Below are positions 43,190 through 54,600 of a DNA stretch of 64,000 bases, in pieces. The stretch covers positions 48,062,491-48,126,490 of the forward strand of contig CM032660.1 of the NCBI GenBank assembly GCA_019095985.1, written 5' to 3'. The stretch is from Streblospio benedicti. Lineage: Eukaryota > Annelida > Polychaeta > Spionida > Spionidae. Every line of letters begins with the position of its first letter. Within the stretch, counting starts at the first letter, position 1. Both the position numbers and the translations under genes were made by a program. Under the pieces are notes generated by a model. It saw nothing but the letters and a program-made list of their open reading frames with translations, did no database searches and was not told the DNA's origin.

Positions 43190-43460
43190 TCTTTTTTTCA
43201 CTTACATTGACAGTTTCACCAACCATCTGTTGGCATCGTCGGAATGACCCTTGGAGGGCCGTCCCCGCCGTCGGATCGTAAACTCGTGAAGTTGGTGGCC
43301 CCCCTGTCACAGTTAATGACCTGCCTGTTCGGATATGCACTGCCTCTTTGATTGTCCTTGTCTTCCAGTCACTCTCCCTGTCTATTACACTTGCACCTTC
43401 CCAGTCTATATCGTGATTGTGTTGGTTCACGTGGTCCGTGATAGCACTTTTGTTACTAGT
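43190..43460 (-). mobile_element. Penelope-like element fragment
   Basis: On the minus strand the frame reads DHVNQHNHDIDWEGASVIDR, then ESDWKTRTIKEAVHIRT, and a later SRVYDPTAG. The DHV...NH.IDW......R...R.IKEA.HIR series is characteristic of the C-terminal GIY-YIG domain of Penelope-like elements. Only this domain remains. It differs in sequence from the GIY-YIG fragment at 1326-1570, so the two belong to different lineages. Confidence 0.75.
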
Positions 43461-43927
43461 ATGTACACTGATTCAAACGGCCTCCGTGAGTTTTGGCATT
43501 AGAAAAGCAGTACTGCCGGTGGCTATGGCAGTTACCAAGGTGTGCTTTACATAATTTTCTATCACCAACTACTGTCATTTACATGTATGTAATCATTGTG
43601 CATGATTACTGTTACTTTAATAAATCCATGTGCATACTTGATGATACGCTCTATTTACCATTATCAGGCGTCGCCTCAATACAAGTCAATGATTCTTAAT
43701 TTGTAAATAATCATGTTCTAAGGAAATTAAATGCAGATCTAAAAAAAAATCTCAGTGGCTTTTCAAAGAATTACACAAGTGTGTCATAAGTAGAGATCTA
43801 ATCTACCTCGCCCTTGTAGTGGATTGTTGAGATCATATGTAAGTAGTGCCGTAGATTCTAACAACATATGCTGCAGATCTTTTGGGAGAGAAAAAAGAGA
43901 AAAAGGAGTTGATTAAAATGCGCTTAC

Positions 43928-43976
43928 CTGCAGAGCCCGTGGCCAGTAACACCACTAGGACCAGGGCGAGATCCAT
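43928..43976 (-). CDS. putative signal-peptide exon 1 of a secreted or membrane protein
   Basis: An ATG at 43976 opens MDLALVLVVLLATGSA, a textbook signal peptide (short n-region, long Leu/Val core, small residues at the cleavage site), followed by a consensus donor (GCAG|GTAAGC) in phase 1. Upstream (44000-44090) the DNA is GC-rich, as expected of a 5' UTR or promoter. The phase matches the putative exon at 41539-41683. The protein family is unknown. Confidence 0.5.
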
Positions 43977-44096
43977 GTCGACTGCTGCCGACTGCTGCCC
44001 AGAGACAGTGACGCGACTGGAGCTGGCAGCGAAGAGAGCGGTGAGAGCGATCGATGGGCAGCCGCCGTCCCCAACCCGCCATTACCATTAAGGCTA

Positions 44097-44490
44097 ATGT
44101 GAGCACACACGTCTGCTTGCTCTTTACACTTTGGTGTGTTGTTTTTGTATTTTATTTTGTGTGTTTTTCGAGTTTACAAAATCAAATGTTGTAAGGGGTC
44201 AAGAAATCTCACATGTCTATTTTGTTGTGGCTTTTTTCCACTACATGCCATAAATTTTAGCCTCTCTCTAAAGGCGCTGAGTGACGTAGAAAGCATGGTG
44301 ACAGCGATCAATGTGAGCACACAGGTCTGCTTGCTTTACACTTTGGTGTGTGTTTTTGTTGTGTGTTTTTTGTTTGTTATTTTGTTGTTGATGTTGTTGT
44401 TGTTTTTTAAATCCAATATCATAAGGGGTCAAGAAACCCCACATCATTGTATTTTCTTTCCCTTTTTACCGTACATACCACAAATTTAGA
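44097..44490 (+). repeat. imperfect direct duplication of ~170 bp
   Basis: TGTGAGCACACACGTCTGCTTGC... through GGGGTCAAGAAATC...CATAAATTTAG at 44097-44263 recurs at 44309-44490 with different T/G-rich length in the middle. It lies just upstream of the putative signal-peptide exon. Confidence 0.65.
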
Positions 44491-47400
44491 ATTGTTTTTT
44501 TTCCAACCTCCCACTTCCTTGAAATCCCTCATGGATCTTTTTTCGGCCTATTTTCCCCACATCCCACTTCCTTATAAACCTGCCACATACTGATTTTGTG
44601 CGCAAACAATTTGATTTTAATAATTCAATTTACAAATATGCATTGGCAACACATTATGTATATTGATTAAATATATAAATATTGTAAAACAAGTTGATAG
44701 GCAAAGTAATCAAAATTTGTAATTAGAACAAATAAAATCAGAGCATAACGTTTTCATTCTGATCGCTACTACTTTTGATTTAGTCATAATATGCTGTAAA
44801 CATGTCAAAAAATATATTTTGACAGTATACAAGCTGCCTTATGCACTATTGAAGTGAATAAAACCAAACAGGACAACCAAACATTACTTGTTTTCTAAAT
44901 ATTTCATTTGGGAACAACCTGGTTCATTCTGGTCACGTGACTCGGAAATGATATGAGACAGTTTAGGAGAGAGGTCACTTTGAAGAACCGAGATTCATAA
45001 AAAATGTATAAAAAATAGATATTCATCATATTATAACATTTATCATCAAAATGAATTATCAAATACAATAATACAAAATATTAGTCACAAAAATAGAAAA
45101 AAGAAAAGAAAGAAAAAAAAGACCTCTCGTAAAGAGTGGTACTGGTGCGTGTGTATAATCATCATCGGTTTTCACGACTTGATACCTCACTTTGCCTTTA
45201 CAAGTCCATGTTCATATCAACCGGTGGGTGGGAAGCCCCCCAATCTCGGAGACCTTTGCAAGCAACAAAATAATTGTTCCAAATATTTTCTATATATTCA
45301 ACTAACAAAATGCTTGCAAACATTCCAAATGACGTAGACTAGTGCCATTTCGTTGTTTTGCTGCGTCCATGCGTCAATAATGGGAAGGGTTGATGGGTCC
45401 ATAGGCCTGTAGGAAGGGCTAAGGCCATAAGGCCATGGCCGTACCACAATCTGCGAGGAAAGAATTCTAGGAGACCACTACTGTGTTGACGCTGGCACCA
45501 AGATGGTCTTGATACGGCGATCCTCTTGTATGTGCAGTGTGAAAGAGATTCCCATGAACCGACCACAGGCGTTATCAACACCTGACAATTTTAGGCTTTC
45601 AGGATTGTAAATAAGTAATACCTACATGTGCATACATCCTTTATCAATAGAATTAATCGATCTATTTTTGGCTCTTATTTGTGCACATAAAGAATACCTT
45701 TTCATACACATTCCATTACCACGATTACTATCATTACTAATGCGTTGATTCCATCAGTTACATAATGAATCATTAAGGTACAGTATTTGTCTATTTCAAA
45801 CCATGCGTAATATAATACAGTGTACACTCAGACAGGATTATCAAATGAGTTGAATAAGGAAATGTCAATTGTTTTGATTGTATGGAATTGATCTGTTATA
45901 TAACTGACGTAGATGTATATGATAAAGATGTGACATACTAATTGTCATCTTGAAAGCTTTGAAACATTATCTATGGTATAACTATAGATATGTGTTTTTA
46001 TCATCAGATACACATGATTATATTACATGCCATATTATATGTCTTGCTTTCTCCCGAAACAGAACGTAATATTTCGTATTAAAATGATTCACATCAAGTC
46101 ATGAACAACGGACATCCAGTAGTTCTGGTGACCATATACAGAAGTCTCCCAAATATTTGTTTACAGTGTTCACATAGACATGTACGGTGTAACCTGTATC
46201 CATTGTCTCTGATTGGTGATGCCAGAAATCCATCCTTTGGTGTGAAGCCGTGAGTGCTGTGCACCAGTGATCAGCGATGGGACTGAAATATCGGTCCAGC
46301 CCCGCGTTTGTCCCGCAATGTGATGTCCACTCCGCCCCGCACCCGCACTTGTTATAATCTCGGTCCGCTCCCCGGATCAACAATTTTTATTTTCATCCCG
46401 CAGCAGTCCCGCATCCATGTTTGATCTTCCCCAACTGTCCACCAATAGTTATAAATAGATTGTGATCAATGTGTGCACCTAACCTCATTTATTTTATCAA
46501 TTACTTTTCAGCTAATTTGCTTTTGATATCCTTAGTTGCTACTCCTGATTGAGATTTAATTAGTCATTCTTTGTGGAAACTGGACAATTGTCTGTGATGA
46601 TGTAATTCTACACTTGTGTCGTTTAATCCGGATGTTCTGATGAGCGTCCTTTGTATTTCAACATACACTGGGATTTTTGACAAGATACAAATTCCATATC
46701 TTTATTGTCTCCATCCATAACTATCTTAAAAGTGGTCCACACGTCAGACTTACTGTCTCTGATTTCTCTTACTTACCTTGTATTGTCCAGAAACAAGTCT
46801 TTTTAAAAAGCCAGATTCCCATCCATCTTGAACAATTTTATCCGTATTTAAATGCACCTTATACAAATGTTAAGATAATGTTTACTTATGTATTGCTTAT
46901 AGGACTCCTGGCATTAAGTGGCTTCTGTAAGCGTTTGGGAGCTTTATTTACAGAAGCCATGATTAAATTTGTATACCTGTATGTGTTATTAAAAGCAGTG
47001 CAACGTTTGCAAGATAAGTGTCTGTTAAATAAAAAGAAGCTTGTAAAATATCTCCTCATGTCAGTTATATACTTAACCTATGACATAGGTCTAACCTGGC
47101 TACTGCTATTCAAGTTCACTGGTCAAGTGTTTATTACCTTAGCATTTGCTGACTAGTTATAGAGGTAATTGTGAAAGACACCCCACCGTGGCAATGAAGA
47201 TGTCTAGACATGAACTGTAATTATAGGTTAGAGAAATTAACAAAGTATATTCACCACCTAAATCAGCTCAATTTATCTTTCTTCATTAAAAGTATCAGTT
47301 ATTAAGTTGCATATTGTTTCAAAATTGTATATCCAGCAAGTGTATTATTATCAGTTCAGTGGAAGTAATTAAATCTTTACAAAGTAAAAAATATATAAAT

Positions 47401-47687
47401 TCCTTTGGGAATGAAAAACTGATAAAGTAAAAAGAACCCTCTTATGTAATACGGTTAAAAATATAGAGCCATAAACATGATAAACATTCATGCTTTCATG
47501 GAAGCAATTAAGGCTTCATGGATAACAAAATTATTACTATTCAGGAAAATAGCCTGATATATTTCATGTGAATGCCAAATATATAGGTTTACCTTTGGAA
47601 TATATTATAAAGCTTAGTGTTTCAAAAATTAAAAACTTGAGAAATTCTCATGTATTATTTTAAATCAAAAAGTGTAAAACCATTTAA
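44491..47687. other. non-coding stretch
   Basis: AT-rich. A CCCGC-rich patch at 46280-46410 may be a degraded DNA element. The 159-codon plus-strand ORF at 46677-47156 is hydrophobic but has no recognised domain, splice context or start signal, so I do not call it a gene. No further SLF1 exons were found here. Confidence 0.35.
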
Positions 47688-48058
47688 GGAGACTTTCTGG
47701 AGATAAAAAGAATTTGGAGGTAAAAAAAATTCTTAAAATGTTCTTGTTTTTTATTTTAGTATACATATAAAAGTACATTCATTTCCTTTTTAAAATGTAT
47801 AACACTTTAAAGGTTGCAGGAATGGAATTTGGTTTTTATGGACCATACAAAAGATCATACAAATACAATGAAAAAATTCAGTCAATGTTAATTTTGACTA
47901 CCGAAATTGTATACATGATCTTTGTATGGTCCATAAACCAAAATTTATTCCCAAAAACCCCTAAAGTGTTATACATTTTTAAAAAGGGAAAATGCTTTGT
48001 CCTTTTATGCTAAAAAAACAAGCACATTTTAAGAGCTTTTTATCTTCAGAAAGTCTCG
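47688..48058. mobile_element. 371-bp palindromic MITE with TTAA target duplication
   Basis: Inverted-repeat arms of about 185 bp meet near 47880: the left begins GGAGACTTTCTGGAGATAAA and the right, reversed, CGAGACTTTCTGAAGATAAA. Both share TGTATAACACTTTA and TTATGGACCATACAAA further in. TTAA flanks both ends (47684-47687 and 48059-48062). A TTAA duplication points to mobilisation by a piggyBac-like transposase. There is no coding capacity. The apparent ORF at 47795-48013 is only the hairpin read through. Confidence 0.85.
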
Positions 48059-48528
48059 TTAAAAAACTCCCCACGAAATATTCCACCAGCCCTTATGGGG
48101 ATATGAACATTGAGATCAAAGAAAGTAATTGTATCTAAAAAATTTGGTGAAAGAAAATATTATGTATGTAAAAGATCTTGTTACTTTAAATGGAAGATTC
48201 TTTGATGAAAATGAAATTTATAAAACAATAGAAAATAAGTAAAACATAATTCAGGAAATGTATATAATTAAGAGATATGTATTGAAAAGATTTAAGCATA
48301 TTGATCCTAAAATTGGTAATCATGTAAATATCAAAGAATCCTATTTTATTTTATCTTTTTGATCTGAGAGACAAAAAATTAAATTTTCTACAAACTATTA
48401 GTTGAAAAAATAATATACGAGCTAATATTGAGTCTTTATATCCAAGAATTTCATTTCCAAAACAGTAAGCAAAACTGGAAAATCAATATATACCAGCAAA
48501 AGTTATGTTTAAAGGTTTCAATGAAGTT

Positions 48529-48649
48529 CTCCATATGTCATCAACAACACGCACAACTTCAACTGCATTGTTCTGTACAGCATCATGGAGAGCTGTAGTG
48601 CCATCTGCACTAGCCGCTAAAATATCCACTCGTTTCTGTAGTTCTTCGG
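48529..48649 (-). CDS. SLF1: SLF1 exon 16 (ankyrin repeat), damaged end
   Basis: Acceptor ctttcttag. It encodes AEELQKRVDILAASADGTTA, then LHDAVQNNAVEVVR. One extra T follows (GTGTTGTTGATG against GTGTGTTGATG in the retrocopy), and after TATGGAG the sequence stops matching and shows no GT donor. The remaining exons are not seen at lower coordinates. Confidence 0.8.
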
Positions 48650-51600
48650 CTAAGAAAGGATTAACAGGTAATATAAATATTCACTGCTTCTGTGGATAAC
48701 AAGAGAATTTTATAACAAACATCAATTGCAGTATTGGAAATTTAGCTGATGAAGGATTGCTGTGCAGCTTGAAATATTTCAAGGTTAACTAATTCTGTAA
48801 AGAAAATACAAAAATACCATTTTATTTTACTAGATTTACTGTCTTATGAGCAAAAACATTGTCAAATATTGCTTCATATTTAGCTAAAAAAATAATGATG
48901 TAAATCAAGAAAAATTAAGATGTTGAACTTGAGATGATTTTTCAACAAAGGTATTTCATAGGCATATACCTTGCTTGAAATAAGCTGATATCGTTCGAGG
49001 AGGTCTGTAATCCAATAAAAGGCAAACACAGTCCAAGTTGCCATGATTACAAGCCTCATGTAATGGAGTCCATCCAAAATTGTCACCCTTATTGACATTT
49101 ATTCCTGGTATTTGTAAGAGTTCTTGGACTAAAATAGAGACAGATACAATTACATGTACACGTTTAAATGTACTTGTTATTCTCGAATCACTTAAACATA
49201 AACATATCCTTGAGCAAAATTTTCTATAGGGTTATGATATTCCATTATCAAATGTTATTCCTTTCTCAGAACCATGATTTTTACCTGAATTACTATGTAG
49301 TTGCTTAGTAGCATATAGTCTCTTTTACAAATTTTTTTTTCTTATCTGCTACTTGAATCTAAATCTCAATTTGTTTAGATTCAAGCAGCAGATAAAAACA
49401 ATAATACATGAATGATTTTTAACTGGCCTGCAGAGTTTTGCTGTTGTCTCAACAGTGTTGACAGTGCTACTGGCGGCTGATCATCAGTTCATGCGACCAA
49501 GTAGGTCACGTAATACCAGTTGGAGGTTTGGGGGAATCTCCTTGCCTGCATCACAACAACATCAACCGTGGCCCAGGCAAGGAAATGCTCACAAACCTCC
49601 TCAAACTTGTGTCACTTGACCTACATGTGTGCGGGCAAACTGAGGCTCAGCCCCAGTAGTTCTGTCAACATTGTTGAGACAACAGCGAAATGTCTACAAG
49701 CCAGGTAAAAATCATGGTTATGAGAAAGGAATAATATTTCATAAAAAAAAAACATAGTTTAAAACTTCTGAGAGAATTACACTTTAACAGTCGGTACCTA
49801 ACCATACCTTTCATGACATTGTTTTTTTTACAAGCAACATGTAAGGGTGTTTCTCCATTCTTGTTCGTTTTGTTAACTTCTGTCATTTTTTTCTTTAAAG
49901 CTTTGTCATTCATGCCCACCTTAACAGAGGGGCTGCTATGAACTTTCAAAGGACTGCCATTTCTGAAAAAAACATATACAAATATTTGGTGCCATCAATA
50001 AAAGAGATCAATTACCATCAACAAGCCCTTTGATACAAAAACTCATCACCTATTCAATAAAATTAACACTAAGTGTCCAATTGATAATTTAAATTGCTAT
50101 TTTCAAACTGACTCACTATAACCCAGAATTGGCTGGCTGATATATATTTATACATGTATATTCAAATATACTAAATGATGTTGTATATCACATGTATGTA
50201 TAATAAATGATTATTTGCTTTTGACTTGATAATTGATTCCCATTTGAAGGCCTTACCCGATGCTCAATGAAATTAGAATCTAAATCCCCAAGGCACTTGG
50301 TCATCCATGGGGCTTTAATGTTTTTCTCACCTCCAATATCTCTCACAAACTTAACAGTAATTTAAGGGGGAAAAAACTTATTTTCCTACACCTTGTAAAA
50401 AAAACATTACAAATTACTTTATAACTGTTTGTCTATCAGTTTGGATACAATTTTCATCTCTCAAATAAACTACGTACGGCAAACATTTTTGTGGTGTCCC
50501 AGAATATCGCATTCCTTGCAGCTTTTGTGGCGTGACAATTTCTGATTCCGTAGGAGGAAGTAGATAAAAATATCGAGACACAATTTTCATCATTGATGGA
50601 GGCATACTCAGGTCCCGATACCGAGGTGGCGCTAGCTTGTCAATGTAGAAGTCCAGAAGGGTCTCTGATATGACAATGGTCATCCACGGAAGACTTGTTG
50701 ATTTCAACAATGTAGCTAAATTCTCATTGTCTTCGGATAAGTTACCTGACAAATATGAAAATGTTAGGTAAGAGAACTTAGCCTATTTTTTTAAAAGATG
50801 ATTCATTTGTCTTAATATATATTCCTGCTACATGTATGTACTTTATAATCTTTTTTCTAAAAATACATATATATTACGTGAGACCCAGTAGGCAAGTTCT
50901 TTGGTCAACAACTTCGCTTTCTGCGGTAAATGAGAGCCAGCAACCGGCATGAACATGTTGTCTGCATGCAGACTACTTTCTCCCAAGATACCAATAAGTG
51001 ACTGCAGCATTTCTACGATCTGTAAATAATACACATTACAGTAGCTATCGCTTCAAATTTGAGTTAAAGGTGTCCAACTGTAGAACGATACAAGTGAACT
51101 GTGTCAATATGTACCAATTCCTGTGACTATATAGACTATATTGTCTAGCAAACATTTAGCACAAGTAACCGTTGGATATGAAGTGTTCATGTACATGTTT
51201 TGAAAAGAAACAAAAGAAAATCAATCCTAAAAATCTTACGTTCATAGAAAAAGGCTTCAACTGAATGGCTTCCATGAGAAAGTTAAAAAGCTCGTTACAT
51301 CTGTTGTTCATACAGCCCATAGATAATGTGCCCATCGACCAAATAAGTTGAGCGAAGAGGCACGGCTTCGTCTTTTTCAACTTGTCACGGTGTCGCTGAT
51401 ATTGTTTGATGCTAAAAATAATTTAACATCAATATAAGACCGATTAATTCCACCTCAAGTTGATTACACCACTGGCCAAATGATATCGAAAAACATGCAT
51501 ACATACAGTGGAACCTGTCCATGTAGACACATCGCATTTAAGGACACCTCTATTATGTGGACACTTTTTACTTCTCCCCAAGGTGTGCACATATCACAGG

Positions 51601-54600
51601 TTTCACTGTACTCAAGCGAAAGGTGAAGTAATCACCACTAGGGCCATGTAAGTTAAAGGTACGTAATAAATAAAGCAATATATATAAAAACAGTAATAAG
51701 GGAGTGGGAAGGGTGGTGATTGTGATAGAGGTACTGTTTATCCGGACCTGTTTTGAAACTTGTTGGCAGAAAGGGTGTGTTGTCCATATGGCATGTGTTT
51801 GTACTACATGGCTGGTCTGGTGAGGCAGGGGAGAAGTTTTTATGTTCCAGATCTCATCATTTCAACACGAGGAGCAGTAGAAACATGGAAAGGGGTGATT
51901 GAGACACACATTTTAATGGTATGCACGTGTTTACCAGGGGTAGGAGTAGCTGGAGGGAGGGATATTAGGGGATCCATTGCCCATACTGTTGTTATGGCTT
52001 TATGACTGTAGGAGGAAGGTGATGCCGGGTATTTAATCTTTCCCAGATCTGTATAGTATCTTGAGGATGTGGGGCAGGGGAAAGAATCTGAGGTCATTTA
52101 ATATTTTCTCATCCGTTGGAACCCCCAGGGTGCATTAATTATGGACCTGTTTAGATGGGGATGGGGTAATGAGGGATGGCCTGAAGAGGAGGGATGTGGA
52201 AGGATGATGGACATGAATCTGGCACGTGTTTCATGGGTAGTAGTAGCTGGGGAGCGATCATTGCCATATTTAGTACATTTAGTGTGTAAATGGCTGTGAC
52301 ATATGACGATGGGAGGACCGTGATGGAGGTGTATTTAATGTCACAGACCTGTAAACTGACGAGAACTGGTTCGAGGGATGTGGGACAGGAGGAAGAATGA
52401 GGAGGGAGGAGCATTTAATGTGTTCCGGATCTCATCTGTTTCAACCCGAGCAACGCCGGGTAAACAGCTAGTTGAGAAATAAAGCAATATATATAAAAAT
52501 GTTAAAATGAAATGTTAATAAACATTTTACTTACTATGCCATATAAATATGGAAATCTGATTCAAAGATCGCCACAACGAATTGCAAAGCGAGCCTGTTC
52601 TTCCTCTGTGTTTCAAGATCTTCAGATTGTAAACAACCACTATAAACCAAGTAATAACATTATATTGATAAGGCGCCAATTAAAAACAAATTTCATTTTA
52701 GCATTAACGTAATCAAATACAGGTTAAGTTTCTGAGGAGTAAAGTAAAGTTAAACAATCATAAATTTAGGAGCAATATTTTACGTAACGGAGTACTTCAT
52801 ATTTCTAAAATAAAAATTGATACAAGTCATACATGTGAATGGTAACTTTAAATGAAAAGAGAGATTAAAAGGCATGAATATGCTGCATACATAAAGAAAG
52901 ACTTGCTGAACTACAAACCTAATGATTTGGCTTATAAACTCCCATTCATGACCACAGTGTGGTTCCTGCTCAGGTTGGCGTAGAACCGCAGCATACATCT
53001 GGACCAAGGCTGGTTTGTGAGGGGGATGCACGTCCAGAATACTGTGTAAAATGTCGGCCGCTCTCTGTGACGTGGATGGGCTGTCTCCTTTCTGAAAAAT
53101 ATTCATTTTTCGTGAACATTTGAACATTACAACACACAACACATAATTTTGAAAACTGGGGTAAGATAAAATATTTGAAAGAATTTTGTTTTGTACTTAA
53201 CCATAACTGGGGAGGTAGACATTGATACCTACTATAGCAGACTAGGGTTAAACTAAGCGAAAATATAACACATTCAGGGATTGTCAATCACACGCTACTA
53301 TCATTAGAACCATATCTTATAAATGAATGAATCTATAGTAGAACTAGGCTTTAACACAGTGTAAAAATAAAATAATATCTTACCATCACAATTTGAACAA
53401 GAACGTTCCTGATAGTTATAGATCTAGGGTAACGCTGAGATGATAAGCTTGACTCTAGAATATCCAACGCTGCTAGATACTTTTCTTCTTCAAAACATGT
53501 GTTAAAAAGATTTGTATATGGCAGCGACATCTCATAGCTGGGTTTGGTTTCCTAAAAAAAGATATTATTTACAACCAATCATACATAGTATATTGAGAGC
53601 TACAACAATCAAATTTGGTGCTGCTTTTTTTTCTGATTGATATATTTTAGCTATGCAAATCATACTGCATGTATAATGTATACCTAAAGTTTTAACAAAG
53701 CATATTAGAAAGGTGAAATTCTCTTTTAAATATTTTCCTCTCTGCACATTGTCCAAATGATAATACAAAAAGATAAAATAAGAAAAGCTTCACTTACGCC
53801 CACTTTCTTCAACTTTCTGATAGCGTCTTTCACACTAATTGTCGTCCAGTGACTGTCATCAATACTATCCATTGTACACTCAGAAAATTGACTTAAAGAA
53901 TTTGTAAATTGATTTGAAGATTGACTTTCTGCTTTGACTTTTTTAACTCGTTCAGTAACAATTGGTTGTGAGTCAATTTTACTGAAAGGTTTTTCATTTA
54001 CAATTCCCTCAGCAGGACTGGGTACAACGGGAGCAGCAGAATTAGCTTCTGACGCAGCATTCAGTTTGTACAGTGACATTGCCTTACTCAGGTTTCGGAT
54101 GGTCTTTTTTCTTGACGTCTTATTCACTGCAGCTGGATAATCTTCATTCGCTGAAATTTTGTCCAAACATAACATAAAACTTGGATCAGTGTTGGAAATA
54201 GCTGTCTGCCCGTCCGACGGGGACAAGTAACTTTTATTCAGGGCAAGTAACTTTTAGAGTTGCTTGCCCTTATGTCAGACAACTTTTGCTATGAATTTTC
54301 AACATTGAAATAGTATTCTGTTAAAAACCAACATTGCTTATTGACTTTCACACACTTGTGTCAGTTTAATTTTGACTTGTTTTGCTAAGATATTGAAATT
54401 GCAAACTTTATATATATTATTCTCATAGTTGATTTCAATCTAGAATCTGAATGCTACTAACTGCGCCAAAAAGATTACCAATTTCAATTTTTTGTGTGTG
54501 ACTAAGATGCCCTCTCATCCTCTTCGTATAATATCAGGGCAAGTAATTTTCATGCAGGGCAAGTAACATTTATAGTTACTTGCCCTGATGTCAGGCAACT

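Noticed and set aside
46240-46440. CCCGC-rich tract as a promoter or GC box cluster
   Set aside because: No adjacent exon and an irregular pattern; more likely a degraded DNA element, but borders could not be set.
46677-47156. 159-codon plus-strand ORF with hydrophobic segments
   Set aside because: No recognised domain, no convincing start or splice context, and hydrophobic readings are common in AT-rich DNA.
47795-48013. 72-codon ORF
   Set aside because: It is only the read-through of a palindromic MITE.
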